Origin: Marinobacter sp. THAF197a
GTDB taxonomy: Bacteria; Pseudomonadota; Gammaproteobacteria; Pseudomonadales; Oleiphilaceae
Direction: 5' to 3'
Assembly (NCBI RefSeq): GCF_009363275.1
Contig: NZ_CP045324.1
Span: 2,542,001 to 2,606,000, forward strand
Length of the DNA: 64,000 nt
The translations under genes and the position numbers were made by a program. The notes under the pieces are model-generated. The model was not told the DNA's origin, did not search any database, and saw only the letters and a program-made list of their open reading frames with translations. Numbering within the stretch: the first letter of the stretch is position 1; each line of letters opens with the position of its first letter. This document shows positions 30,068 to 38,294 of this stretch, in pieces.

Positions 30068-32920
30068 ATGACAGCTGACCGCCCCGTGTTCCAGAACCTG
30101 TACCGTTTCCAGTTTGTTTTGTTATTTTTACTTGGCAGTGTGCTGCTCAGCCCTCTGGCTGTTGCCGGCGCATCGCCGACCAAAAGCCCCAACGACCCTA
30201 ACGAATACCGGTTTCTGGAACTGGACAACGGCCTGCGGGTGATTCTGGCCTCAGACCCCGAAGCCGACAAAGCTGCAGCCTCAATGAATGTCGCCGTTGG
30301 CAGCGGCAACGACCCCGCCGACCGCGAGGGTCTGGCACATTTCCTGGAACATATGCTGTTCCTGGGAACCGAGAAGTATCCGGACCCGGGCGAGTACCAG
30401 CAGTTCATTCGCAGCCATGGCGGCAGTCATAACGCCTTTACCGCATTTGCCGACACCAACTATTTTTTTGATGTCGAGGCAGAATTCCTTGAGCCGGCCC
30501 TAGACCGCTTCGCCCAGCAGTTCTCCCACCCGCTGTTCACACCGGAGCTGGTCGACCGGGAACGTAACGCCGTGCACTCGGAGTACACCGCCAAGCTCAA
30601 GGAAGATGGCCGCCGGTTCCTGTCTGTTCTGAAGGCCGGGGGCAACCCCGATCACGCCTTCAATCAGTTTGCCGTCGGTAACCTGACAACCCTGGAAAAC
30701 ACTGAAGAGAATCCCCTGAGACCAGACCTGATCCAGTTCTGGCAGGACCAGTATTCAGCCAACATCATGACACTGGCAGTTTACGGCCCGCAGCCCCTCG
30801 ACCAGTTAGAGCAGATGGTCCGGGAACGCTTTATCGCCATCGAAAACCGGAACCTGACGGCCAAGACACACCCACAGCCGCTGTACGTTGAGAGCAGATT
30901 GCCCGAACGCATTACTGCTGAAAGCCTGCGAGATTCCCGCAGCATGACGCTGTCGTTCCCGATCCCATCGCAGCGGGACAATTACCGGACCAAACCGGCA
31001 TCCTATGTGGCCAATCTACTGGGCCACGAGGGCCCCGGCAGCCTGTTTGACACCCTCAAACAGGCGGGTCTGGTGGAGTCGTTGTCCGCCGGGCTGGGAA
31101 TGGATACCGGGGATCATGCCACGCTGGACATCCGTATGTCTCTCACGCGCGAAGGCCTTGAACGGCAGGACGAGATCATCGCGCTGGCGTTTCGGTACAT
31201 CGATAAGGTCCGGCAATCCGGAATCAACGAAGACCGCTTCGAGGAAATGAAACAGCTTGCGGTGATTGACTTCCGGTTTCGCGAGCGTAGTGAGCCGATG
31301 CGCGAGGCCATGCGCCTATCCAGCCTGTTACGGGACTATCCACCGGAAGATCTGCTGAGCGCGCCTTGGCTAATGGATCGTTACGCTCCGGAACAGTACA
31401 AAGCGCTTCTGGAACGCCTGACACCCGATAATCTCAAAGTCTGGGTGTCTGCCCCCAACCGGAATTTCGAAGCGCCACAATTTACGCAGTGGTATCAGAC
31501 ACCCTGGCAGAGAGCGCCGCTCAGCGTCGAAAGTGAAGTAGAGTCCACGCTTGCTGAGCGCCTGGCCCTGCCCGCCGCCAATCCCTTTGTTCCGGAAAAC
31601 CTGGAGCTGGTACCCGGAAACACCATGGCCCAGCCAGTGCTGCTGGACGAACTGGATGGCCTGGCTGTCTGGTACGCCAGGGACACCCAGTTCAACACGC
31701 CCAAAGCCAACCTGTTTATCAGCCTGCGCACTCCGCAGGCGAGATCCTCTGCCCGCAACGAGGTGCTAACCCAATTGCTGGTGGACGCCATCGATACCAA
31801 CCTGAACGCCTGGGCCTATTCCGCGCGGCTGGCCGGGCTGGACTACAGTATTTACCCACATCTTCGGGGTGTGACCATCCGGGTGGGTGGCTATAACGAC
31901 AAGCTCTACAAGTTGGTGAACCGGATTCTGCTGGAATTTGCAGATCCCAAGTTTACTGAGCAGCGTTTCGACGTTGCCCGGCAGAGACTGATCGATGGTC
32001 TTGAGAACAAAGCCAAAGACCGGCCGGTTCAGCAAACCTCGGAATTCATTCAAACGGCCCTCATTGATGGCACCTTTCCGGTACCGGATAAACTCGCTGC
32101 CGCGCGTGAAGTCACCCTGGACGAACTGGAAGCCTTTGGCGCCCGCCTGGTAGCACAAACAGACCCGGTAATGCTGGCCCACGGCAACCTGACGGAGGCA
32201 ACGACACTGAATATGGCACGGCAGGTTCAGGCCATGGTATTAAACAATCGGGAGCGCACCACGGTCGACCGCTCGCAGATGCGCCAGCTGCCGCAGGGAC
32301 AAACCCTGGCGACGCTGAACCTGGAACATCCGGATACTGGCTATACGCTGTACTTGCAGGGGCGCGACACCTCCTATGAGGAGCGGGCAAGGTTCCGCCT
32401 GCTGGCGCAGATTCTGAGCAGTCCCTTCTATGAGGACATCCGTACCAACCGCCAGCTGGGCTACATCGTTTATGCCACCGCTTTCGAGATACTGGAAACA
32501 CCGGCACTGGGGCTGGTTGTGCAATCTCCGGAAGCAACGGCTGAAGCTATTGACCAGGCGGTGATGGAATTCGCTGAAGGGTACGCAGACCGATTGGCAG
32601 AGTTAACGTCCGAGCGACTGGCTCGGGAGAAACAAGCGGTGATCAGCCAGTTGCTTCAGCGAGACCGGCAGTTAAGTGAGGTGTCGGGCCGTTACTGGCG
32701 GGAAATAGACCGGGGGAACACCGCCTTCGACAGCCGGGAGCGCCTCGCGGACGCCATTCAAAAAGTCACCCTGGATCAGCTGAAAACGACCTTCCGCAGC
32801 GCCATGATAGAGCGCCAAAGGGCACTGCTGGTGGTTACGGGCGATGAGGGCGAGAACAGCCGGTCCGTTCTTGACCAACTGCGCCAGCGGGATGCTGTGC
32901 CAGCCCGAGTTGAACGTTAA
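30068..32920 (+). CDS. Insulinase/pitrilysin-family (M16) zinc metallopeptidase
   Basis: A 950-residue peptidase with a signal-peptide-like hydrophobic segment (residues about 14-35), so probably periplasmic. The inverted zinc motif HxxEH is His91-Phe-Leu-Glu94-His95, and the third ligand is Glu172 in NAVHSEYTAK. An inactive C-terminal M16 half follows, as in pitrilysin (protease III, PtrA). It is expected to degrade short peptides. Its 3' end overlaps the converging glycosyltransferase gene by 4 bp. Confidence 0.9.
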   Translation: MTADRPVFQNLYRFQFVLLFLLGSVLLSPLAVAGASPTKSPNDPNEYRFLELDNGLRVILASDPEADKAAASMNVAVGSGNDPADREGLAHFLEHMLFLGTEKYPDPGEYQQFIRSHGGSHNAFTAFADTNYFFDVEAEFLEPALDRFAQQFSHPLFTPELVDRERNAVHSEYTAKLKEDGRRFLSVLKAGGNPDHAFNQFAVGNLTTLENTEENPLRPDLIQFWQDQYSANIMTLAVYGPQPLDQLEQMVRERFIAIENRNLTAKTHPQPLYVESRLPERITAESLRDSRSMTLSFPIPSQRDNYRTKPASYVANLLGHEGPGSLFDTLKQAGLVESLSAGLGMDTGDHATLDIRMSLTREGLERQDEIIALAFRYIDKVRQSGINEDRFEEMKQLAVIDFRFRERSEPMREAMRLSSLLRDYPPEDLLSAPWLMDRYAPEQYKALLERLTPDNLKVWVSAPNRNFEAPQFTQWYQTPWQRAPLSVESEVESTLAERLALPAANPFVPENLELVPGNTMAQPVLLDELDGLAVWYARDTQFNTPKANLFISLRTPQARSSARNEVLTQLLVDAIDTNLNAWAYSARLAGLDYSIYPHLRGVTIRVGGYNDKLYKLVNRILLEFADPKFTEQRFDVARQRLIDGLENKAKDRPVQQTSEFIQTALIDGTFPVPDKLAAAREVTLDELEAFGARLVAQTDPVMLAHGNLTEATTLNMARQVQAMVLNNRERTTVDRSQMRQLPQGQTLATLNLEHPDTGYTLYLQGRDTSYEERARFRLLAQILSSPFYEDIRTNRQLGYIVYATAFEILETPALGLVVQSPEATAEAIDQAVMEFAEGYADRLAELTSERLAREKQAVISQLLQRDRQLSEVSGRYWREIDRGNTAFDSRERLADAIQKVTLDQLKTTFRSAMIERQRALLVVTGDEGENSRSVLDQLRQRDAVPARVER

Positions 32921-33558
32921 CGTTCGCCAACCATATGCCGGAAGCGTTGCCAGTCTTCCGGCTCGTCTACATCCCAGCGGGGTTCCAGCAGGTAAACGCT
33001 GAGCCCCGCAGCATCCATCCTCTGCAGGGTTTGCTGCATAACATCTGGCGTACCCCAGGCAATACCTTCCAGCGCACCGGGCGCCAGCCTGCGAGCACCG
33101 ATTAACACATAACCACCATCATCCGACGGGCCCAGCACAACATCGTAGTGCTCCAGAGCCGCTACCGCGGAGCGCACATAACCGGGGTCTACTGAAGGAC
33201 AATCACTGCCAATCACCACGGCCCGGTGATGAGATGCAATACCCTGGCCCAACGCCCTGGCCATTCGCTCCCCCAGATCGCCACCTTGCTGAAAAGACTG
33301 GGGCAATTTGGCTGCTTCGATATTGGCCAGCAAGGGAGCAGCTTCTTCAGGCGGCTGATCCAACGGACGATCCCACCAGAAGCTAACGTCATAGCCCGTG
33401 GCACACAGATTATCCAGTACCTCCAGACTCAGGGTGATATGAGCCTGTAGCGCGCCCTCAATACCGAGGGCCGGAATTAACCGGGTTTTGACCCGGCCCG
33501 CCTGCGGCCACTTGGCAAACTGCATGAGAACCGCCGGTGATTGATCAGTGTTTTGCAT
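32917..33558 (-). CDS. TIGR04282/DUF2064-type glycosyltransferase
   Basis: A 213-residue nucleotidyl/glycosyltransferase A-type protein: MQFAKWPQAGRVKTRLIPALG near the N-terminus and VVIGSDCPSVDP with GPSDDGGYVLIGAR further on, the DUF2064 pattern. The start at 33558 overlaps the end of the upstream glycosyltransferase gene, showing coupling. Pairs of this type are labelled arsenosugar-biosynthesis glycosyltransferases, but no arsenic gene is nearby, so the product is unknown. Confidence 0.8.
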   Translation of the reverse strand: MQNTDQSPAVLMQFAKWPQAGRVKTRLIPALGIEGALQAHITLSLEVLDNLCATGYDVSFWWDRPLDQPPEEAAPLLANIEAAKLPQSFQQGGDLGERMARALGQGIASHHRAVVIGSDCPSVDPGYVRSAVAALEHYDVVLGPSDDGGYVLIGARRLAPGALEGIAWGTPDVMQQTLQRMDAAGLSVYLLEPRWDVDEPEDWQRFRHMVGER

Positions 33559-34264
33559 GGCGCACGTTCCTCCGCCAAAGGGCCGCCAGGGTTTCGGGGC
33601 TGTCACCCCGCCAATAACGCCAACGCAGGCGCCACATCAGCACAATTGTGGGCCACACACCGCCCTGCTCCCAGCGCCGGCTGTCGGTAATTACCGGCGA
33701 CGAAATACAGTAAGGGCGTGCCACCAGTTTCAGGCGTTTGGACAACTCCACGTCTTCCATCAATGGCATGGCGCGATAGCCACCCAACGCCTCGAACACG
33801 TCCCGACGCACGAAAATACCCTGATCTCCCGTGCAAACGCCGGTGAGCCGGGAGCGCCAGTTCATAAACCAGGCAATCACAGAAAACATGGTGTGCCGGC
33901 CGCTCAGACGAACATCAAATCGCCCCCAGGGGCGACCAAGGCACTGGCTTTCACTTAATTGCTCGAGGGCATCGGGGGGCAGGCGCGTATCCGAATGCAG
34001 GAATAGAATCAGGTCGCCACGGGCAACGGCAGCGCCCGCGTTCATTTGCACTGCCCGCCCCGGTTCAGATACCAGCAACCGGTCACACAACGGGCGCGCC
34101 AGGTCAGCCGTGTTATCGGGGCTGCCGCCGTCTACCACAATCACTTCGTGGCCGGCCTGGCGGATGGGCTGTAGCCTCTGCAAAGATTCTTCAATACCGG
34201 CCGCCTCCCGCCACACGGGCACGACCACACTTAAAGACAAAGCAATCCGGGTATTGGCATCCAT
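33545..34264 (-). CDS. TIGR04283-type family 2 glycosyltransferase
   Basis: A 239-residue GT-A fold enzyme: SLSVVVPVWREAAGIEESL at the N-terminus, the metal-binding region FLHSDTRLPPDALEQL, and the acceptor motif TGDQGIFVRRDVFEALGGY. The ATG at 34264 is preferred; an open frame extends to 34321 without support. It forms a two-gene unit with the DUF2064 gene, overlapping by 14 bp. It is the last host protein gene before the tRNA and prophage. Confidence 0.82.
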   Translation of the reverse strand: MDANTRIALSLSVVVPVWREAAGIEESLQRLQPIRQAGHEVIVVDGGSPDNTADLARPLCDRLLVSEPGRAVQMNAGAAVARGDLILFLHSDTRLPPDALEQLSESQCLGRPWGRFDVRLSGRHTMFSVIAWFMNWRSRLTGVCTGDQGIFVRRDVFEALGGYRAMPLMEDVELSKRLKLVARPYCISSPVITDSRRWEQGGVWPTIVLMWRLRWRYWRGDSPETLAALWRRNVRHAKH

Positions 34265-34358
34265 AAAAGCGACAGACCAAGAGAACAAGGCCCAACCATA
34301 ACCGGACACCCCTTGAGCCACAAGCCCTTGCCGGCTATCATACCGCCTCTTCTGAAAT

Positions 34359-34432
34359 GCCCCCGTAGCTCATCTGGATAGAGCGTCCCCCTCCTAAGGG
34401 GAAGGTAGCAGGTTCGAGTCCTGCCGGGGGTA
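34359..34432 (+). tRNA. tRNA-Arg (anticodon CCU)
   Basis: A complete cloverleaf: acceptor GCCCCCG / CGGGGGT (G-U first pair) with discriminator A, D arm GCTC...GAGC, anticodon stem TCCCC/GGGGA with loop CTCCTAA (anticodon CCT), and T arm GCAGG-TTCGAGT-CCTGC. The CCA tail is not encoded. Host genes lie on its 5' side and phage sequence begins on its 3' side, so its 3' half is the likely attachment core. Confidence 0.93.
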
Positions 34433-34476
34433 CTCAAGCCCTTGATTTACCTGAAGTACCTTCCCTCAGTTCACCA

Positions 34477-34545
34477 ACTTTGCGCACAAGATTGCACACG
34501 ATTTAGTGCAAAGTGCTCTCAGTAACGAAAACCCCACTTTGCACA
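34477..34545. repeat. Three copies of ACTTTGC(A/G)CA, candidate integrase arm sites
   Basis: Copies at 34477-34486 (ACTTTGCGCA, plus), 34505-34514 (inverted, AGTGCAAAGT) and 34536-34545 (ACTTTGCACA, plus), 45-115 bp after the tRNA end. The last two also form a 10-bp perfect inverted repeat (GTGCAAAGTG / CACTTTGCAC). Spacing and position suit tyrosine-recombinase or excisionase binding. Confidence 0.5.
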
Positions 34546-34755
34546 ACACCAAGATTATCAGTCAGTTACGAGCCTCACGTCAATACCCGAGTTTGTGATA
34601 GTCGTGATCTCGCCGCTGATTTGCGTCTTTTCTTGCCGTCTCGATTTTCGGCTACAATTAAAACAATGACTTAGAGTTGCCGGATGACCCTCCCACCAAA
34701 CAGAGGGAAGCTCGATACCTTCCCTTAATCGGAGGGATGAGCTGAATTGCAGGCA

Positions 34756-34785
34756 TAAAAAAACCCCAGGCCGTGGCCCAGGGTC
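34756..34785 (-). terminator. Terminator closing the early small-gene operon
   Basis: Read on the minus strand: CCCTGGGCCACGGCCTGGGG folds into an 8-bp stem with G-T wobbles, followed by seven T. It lies 26 bp after the last early gene and protects the tRNA side from phage transcription. Confidence 0.75.
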
Positions 34786-34810
34786 TACATTCCGCTGTGT
34801 ACTGCCGGTA

Positions 34811-35134
34811 TTACTGCTTCATGATGGCCTCAAGCTTGGCCTTCAGCTCCTTACCTCGGTCATTGAGGCTGAAGAGTGCTACACGGAAGTCAGCAGGGTC
34901 TGGCCGGTAAGATGCAACGTCAATACCTGCCTTTCCGGGTCTTGCACGATCAGTGAGGTTCCGCATGTTCCTTGAGGCACGGCTTTTACCCAACTTGAAG
35001 CGGGTGTCAACCTGACTCACGGTTGCTTCATCGTTATCACAGAGGTGAAGGAAGCAGAGGATGGTTCCAACGGGGATGTCCTCCTCGTAGTCTCGAAAAA
35101 GGGATATTGCGTTTATCAACCGGTTCGTATTCAT
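34811..35134 (-). CDS. MarR-like winged-helix DNA-binding protein
   Basis: A 107-residue protein with a winged-helix outline: helix IPVGTILCFLHLCDNDE, the HTH ATVSQVDTRFKLGKSRASRNMRNLTD, a wing region with PDPADFRVALFSL, and a final helix NDRGKELKAKLEAI. MarR-type proteins of this size occur in other podoviruses. As the last early gene before attL it is a candidate regulator of lysogeny or early expression; no CI- or Cro-like repressor is visible elsewhere in the window. The ATG at 35134 has AGGAAG upstream. Confidence 0.65.
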   Translation of the reverse strand: MNTNRLINAISLFRDYEEDIPVGTILCFLHLCDNDEATVSQVDTRFKLGKSRASRNMRNLTDRARPGKAGIDVASYRPDPADFRVALFSLNDRGKELKAKLEAIMKQ

Positions 35135-35158
35135 AGGCCTGTTTCTTCCTGTTCCTGT

Positions 35159-35347
35159 TCAGCGGGCGATGAAGTAGACACCCCCGAGTTCAAAGCAGGG
35201 GCTTCCCGCTTCCTTGTGTTCGATGAACTCACTTTCCCTGTCAGTGGCCGTCCATGTCGACGCTTGGCCAAGCCGTTCACTGTTGAAGACTTCATTTTTT
35301 GTTAGGCACTCCAACAGAAAATCCTGAACGACAAAAGTAAAGTCCAC
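35159..35347 (-). CDS. Small hypothetical phage protein
   Basis: A 62-residue acidic protein with GTG start at 35347; AGGAG lies 10 nt upstream. No family recognised. It sits 24 bp before the MarR-like gene in the same operon. An overlapping open frame at 35292-35480 lacks a ribosome site and is not annotated. Confidence 0.5.
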   Translation of the reverse strand: MDFTFVVQDFLLECLTKNEVFNSERLGQASTWTATDRESEFIEHKEAGSPCFELGGVYFIAR

Positions 35348-35510
35348 TATTAAGTTTCTCCTGATGTAACGACCATGTCAACGTCGAGATAGACACAATT
35401 TCAGTGACTTCTCGAATTAAGCGGGTGATTATATGTAAAGGAAGGCGGCTGTCTATACCAAGGAGCAAGATTAATGTCACATTTTATGCATGACAGCCGT
35501 CACAAAAACG

Positions 35511-35648
35511 TCAGGCTGCAAGGCGGGCCTGAACACTCGCTGGAAGATCAAACACATAGTCGTCTAGGAGCTGCTGCCGGCGTCTGGAGCGATGCAATCT
35601 GGAGTCACGGCGCTGCTGTCGGAGCGTGTCTTTGGTTCGCTTCTGCAT
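35511..35648 (-). CDS. Very basic 45-residue peptide
   Basis: A short gene found by reading the minus strand: ATG at 35648 preceded by TGAGGACTATCACC (AGGA at good spacing). The first half is dense in arginine (RQQRRDSRLHRSRRRQQ), the second half is DDYVFDLPASVQARLAA. The charge suggests nucleic-acid binding; no family recognised. It begins 11 bp after the stop of the 30-residue peptide gene. Confidence 0.5.
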   Translation of the reverse strand: MQKRTKDTLRQQRRDSRLHRSRRRQQLLDDYVFDLPASVQARLAA

Positions 35649-35659
35649 GGTGATAGTCC

Positions 35660-35752
35660 TCAGTCAATCAGGTGGTCAAGGAAGATTACGATTAGCATGA
35701 GTCCAGCCCATCCCAGAGGGTGAGCCAGAGTGAAAGCCAGGAATTTATCCAT
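35660..35752 (-). CDS. 30-residue single-pass membrane peptide
   Basis: ATG at 35752 overlaps the stop of the upstream gene (TGATG), a typical coupling arrangement. The peptide starts MDKFLAFTLAHPLGWAG and continues with LMLIVIFLDHLID, enough for one membrane helix. Role unknown; small membrane peptides are common among T7-like early genes. Confidence 0.45.
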   Translation of the reverse strand: MDKFLAFTLAHPLGWAGLMLIVIFLDHLID

Positions 35753-36042
35753 CAGTTAAGCCTCAAGGACATGCCCCCTGCCCGGAGACCTCGGAGACGA
35801 TCAACAGAGAACCGCCGGTAACCCCCTGCGTTCCTGTCCCAGATGGTCACAAGCTCCAGGGTATCCGCTGCCTGGGGGTCGAGACCCTTGGTCAGATACC
35901 GGTGGACACCCAAGCGACCGTTCAACTCTCGGATGCGACCGGAGCGGGTCTCGAAGGTGACACCCACGAACTTACCTTCCTGTTCATACAGCAGGTCAGT
36001 CATCAGGTTGCGGGCCTTGATTTGTGCTTGCAGTTTGCTCAT
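35752..36042 (-). CDS. WYL_2/Sm-like SH3 beta-barrel phage protein
   Basis: A 96-residue protein of the small phage group once called DUF2693 and now described as a Sm-like SH3 barrel. The recognisable core is VGVTFETRSGRIRELNGRLGVHRYL followed by TIWDRNAGGYRRFSVDRLRGLR, with the conserved reLnGRlGV and 'GYR.f.vdri' patterns. It is expected to bind nucleic acid or protein. It is one of a chain of tightly packed early genes: 2 bp after the LigA-like gene and overlapping the membrane peptide. Confidence 0.65.
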   Translation of the reverse strand: MSKLQAQIKARNLMTDLLYEQEGKFVGVTFETRSGRIRELNGRLGVHRYLTKGLDPQAADTLELVTIWDRNAGGYRRFSVDRLRGLRAGGMSLRLN

Positions 36043-36044
36043 GT

Positions 36045-36335
36045 TCAGTTCCTCATCTCACACAGTCGGTGTATGTAATTTGCTTTGTTCGTGACCCATT
36101 CGTCACGCGGTAGGTGCATCCCGGTGTCGCCCGTCCAGTCATTGAACTCTTCGTCATAGAACCCGATGGGTGCCGGATGTTCTTTCTGGAGGTCTCTCAG
36201 CTCGTTGGCCCAGGTCTGCCACTGATCGTCAGAAACCAAGCTGGTGCCCATCCAGTAGTACAGGTAGCTGTGAACCAGCATCTGGGCTCTACGTCTGCGT
36301 ATCAGCTCTACAGGAGGTCCAGCAGCATCAGGCAC
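36045..36335 (-). CDS. DNA ligase LigA-related small protein
   Basis: A 96-residue protein resembling the Ia domain of NAD-dependent ligase (YYWMGTSLVSDDQWQTWANEL...EHP, the 'YYv.d.plisDaeyD.L..eL..le..hP' outline) without any nucleotidyl-transfer domain, so it is not a ligase by itself. Such stand-alone Ia-like proteins are frequent in phage genomes. GTG start at 36335 with GAGGAGG 7 nt upstream. The final residues run up to the next gene. Confidence 0.6.
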   Translation of the reverse strand: MPDAAGPPVELIRRRRAQMLVHSYLYYWMGTSLVSDDQWQTWANELRDLQKEHPAPIGFYDEEFNDWTGDTGMHLPRDEWVTNKANYIHRLCEMRN

Positions 36336-36370
36336 TGGATGACCTCCTCAGGTAGTGGATATTCGGTCAT
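36308..36370 (-). CDS. Possible 20-residue leader peptide
   Basis: ATG at 36370 overlaps the stop of the upstream gene (CGATGA) and the frame (MTEYPLPEEVIQCLMLLDLL) ends inside the start region of the LigA-like gene, with its codons covering that gene's ribosome site. It could couple translation of the two genes. Weak evidence. Confidence 0.28.
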   Translation of the reverse strand: MTEYPLPEEVIQCLMLLDLL

Positions 36371-36624
36371 CGCGTCACCCTTGACTCGTTATAGGTGACC
36401 TCCCAGTCCTTACTGGTTGGTGTCACCCTCAGTAGTTTCATGAAGGACACGTTATGGGCGATACCATTGGTCACCAGTACACGCTCCACACCCCGGAACA
36501 ATGAGTTCTCCTGCGTGATTGGGAACCACAGGTCGTTGACCTGCAGTTTCCCGCTGGTGAAGTGAATAGCTCGATTGCCATTCACCTCGGAGACGATGAT
36601 TACGACTGTTTCCCTCCCCATCAT
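36367..36624 (-). CDS. Small hypothetical phage protein
   Basis: An 85-residue beta-rich protein (MMGRETVVIIVSEVNGNRAI...), no family recognised. Its start overlaps the end of the upstream gene by 4 bp. Part of the early small-gene operon. Confidence 0.55.
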   Translation of the reverse strand: MMGRETVVIIVSEVNGNRAIHFTSGKLQVNDLWFPITQENSLFRGVERVLVTNGIAHNVSFMKLLRVTPTSKDWEVTYNESRVTR

Positions 36625-36839
36625 GCCACCTCATCCAGAACAACGAGGTCTGCAGTCAGACCCCGGATACCCTCAGCCACACGGGCGGTGACCACGTAGT
36701 CAACCTCCCATCCCATATTGGTCTTCTTCATGACCATGGCTGCGCCCACAACCTCGGGGTTCGCAGCTTCAATCTTGGCCATGGTGGCCTGCAGGTCAGC
36801 GCCGGGGCATGACCCACGGATGATAGTGATAGTGCTCAT
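36621..36839 (-). CDS. Small hypothetical phage protein
   Basis: A 72-residue protein (MSTITIIRGSCPGADLQ...). No family recognised. Its first codons are built from a 16-bp sequence that also occurs in the untranslated leader of the gene starting at 38283. It overlaps the upstream gene by 4 bp. Confidence 0.55.
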   Translation of the reverse strand: MSTITIIRGSCPGADLQATMAKIEAANPEVVGAAMVMKKTNMGWEVDYVVTARVAEGIRGLTADLVVLDEVA

Positions 36840-37462
36840 GCTGCAATCTCCTCGGCAGCTGGTTTGTTATCCACAAGCCATGTCCGCAGGGCATCCATGA
36901 CCTGCTTCAGGCGGTTGACCATGTGTTCATCGAATGGGATGTCGATCAGGTGATTGGCCAGTCCATCGCCATCACGACCATACACACCCATAGCAGTGCG
37001 GATTGCATTCTCACTCGTAGGGTCAGCGTCATCCCAGTAGCCATCCTTTCCGTCATCAAAGAGAGTCACGAAGCGGGTGTCGAACTTGGTGAACGACTCG
37101 AAGTCAGCGCCCCCAAGCTTCAGTGCGGCCAGAGTCCCGGCCATGGTCTGAACCTCAAGGTCAGCCTCTACGAAGGCATCAAGGTCACCCTTCAGTGCGA
37201 AGTAGTAGGACAGGACAGCAGGCACGAACTCCCAGTCAAACGGCTCGTTGCCGCCGTGAATCCATGCTGTGTCCTCCCAGAGCTTATCCATGACCGGTGC
37301 CCAGATGACGGCGTACTCCCGCATCTCAGCGGTGCCGTTGGCTCCCCAACGCTCGGCAACCCAGCGGTTCAGAGCTTCAGGCTTCTCCACATCCCGGAGG
37401 TCACAGATGTTTTCCCAGATAATTGCGCAGGTGAGCATGCTTTCGTGGGTGTATGCAGTCAT
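36836..37462 (-). CDS. Hypothetical phage protein
   Basis: A 208-residue acidic, tryptophan-rich soluble protein (starting MTAYTHESMLTCAIIWENI). The ATG at 37462 lies 4 bp after the upstream stop with GAGG about 9 nt before it, so it is preferred over an open frame reaching 37501. No family recognised; the region FVTLFDDGKDGYWDDADPT is strongly acidic, as in some DNA-mimic proteins, but this is only a resemblance in composition. Confidence 0.6.
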   Translation of the reverse strand: MTAYTHESMLTCAIIWENICDLRDVEKPEALNRWVAERWGANGTAEMREYAVIWAPVMDKLWEDTAWIHGGNEPFDWEFVPAVLSYYFALKGDLDAFVEADLEVQTMAGTLAALKLGGADFESFTKFDTRFVTLFDDGKDGYWDDADPTSENAIRTAMGVYGRDGDGLANHLIDIPFDEHMVNRLKQVMDALRTWLVDNKPAAEEIAA

Positions 37463-37466
37463 GGCT

Positions 37467-37934
37467 TCAGGCCTCAAACTTGGCACGTACAGTGCGTTCA
37501 ATCAGGTCAGCATCAGGGTGGTTCGAGCAATCAGACACACTTTCATGTGGTTCATTGGCCCATATCATGTGGAAGGCCAGCTTGCGGTTATCCTTGGTGA
37601 ACTGGATGGACGTCATGTCACAGCACATGGCCAGCTTCAGGTAGGCACGTTCGGTCATGTCCGGTAGAACCCTCTCCCACTCCTCACCATCGAATATGGC
37701 CCGGAGTTGGTAGCCCATGGCCTCGGCCTCGGCTCGCAAAGCCAGGGCGAATTGCTCTTTGACCATCCACTGCTCGGAGACCTTGCGCGGGTAGTAGTTC
37801 GCGTTTACAGGCACCTCGGGCAGCTGGGTCTTGTAGACCTCAACCGCGTGGGTGGCGTCATCGGCAGTGACCCGGAGTTCTTGCTCACAGTAGTTCTTGC
37901 CGAGGGCAGCGAAGGAGACGTCGTAGGTGGGCAT
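37467..37934 (-). CDS. Hypothetical phage protein
   Basis: A 155-residue protein (MPTYDVSFAALGKNYCEQELRV... start), beta strands first and helices after, no recognised family. It lies 4 bp before the next gene and 4 bp after the LPD25-like gene, within one transcription unit. Confidence 0.6.
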   Translation of the reverse strand: MPTYDVSFAALGKNYCEQELRVTADDATHAVEVYKTQLPEVPVNANYYPRKVSEQWMVKEQFALALRAEAEAMGYQLRAIFDGEEWERVLPDMTERAYLKLAMCCDMTSIQFTKDNRKLAFHMIWANEPHESVSDCSNHPDADLIERTVRAKFEA

Positions 37935-37938
37935 GTCA

Positions 37939-38283
37939 TCAGCTCCAGTCGATCTGGTTGAGGAAATCAGCGAGTTGTTTGTACTGGTTCTGGGTCTCAG
38001 GGTGCATGGAGGCCAGTCGCTCAGACCCAGCGAACTTGATCAGCTCCCGAGCGTGTGACTGGAAGTCACAGTCCTCGTTCTGGCAGAGGTCTAACCGGCA
38101 GGCGTACTCCTCGCCGTTGTCGAAGTTCACAGTGATCTTGGTCTTGTCGTACCCAGAACCCGGTGGGTTATCGTTCGCAGCCATCCGGGCAGTCTGCTCG
38201 AATTTCTCGAAGGGCATGACGGTGTTGTCGGTCATAAAGCGGCGGCTCTCAGACCAGTGGACAAGGACAGATACAGGCTTCAT
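37939..38283 (-). CDS. LPD25-like small phage protein
   Basis: A 114-residue protein with VHWSESRRF...FEKFEQTA...GYDKTKITVNFDNGEEYACRLDL, resembling the LPD25 domain seen in polyvalent proteins of phages and conjugative elements ('h.seS...gYdKT.f.v.f.dG..Y.~R.Dl'). Function unknown. The leader contains the element GATGATAGTGATAGTG (on the plus strand), and AGGA precedes the ATG at 8 nt. Confidence 0.55.
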   Translation of the reverse strand: MKPVSVLVHWSESRRFMTDNTVMPFEKFEQTARMAANDNPPGSGYDKTKITVNFDNGEEYACRLDLCQNEDCDFQSHARELIKFAGSERLASMHPETQNQYKQLADFLNQIDWS

Positions 38284-38294
38284 GGCTCAATCCT

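Larger units (their letters stand above)
34433..34810. other. Gene-free junction between tRNA-Arg and the first prophage gene (attL region)
   Basis: No coding region is visible in these 378 bp. It holds the arm-type repeats (34477-34545) and a minus-strand terminator (34756-34785). The exact attL core cannot be set without the right end of the prophage. Confidence 0.6.

Noticed and set aside
32917..34264. Arsenosugar biosynthesis role for the two glycosyltransferases
   Set aside because: Family names suggest it, but no arsM or arsS homologue is nearby, so the function is left open.
35292..35480. 62-codon minus-strand frame overlapping the gene at 35159-35347
   Set aside because: Starts at a GTG without a ribosome site and overlaps a better supported gene by 56 bp.
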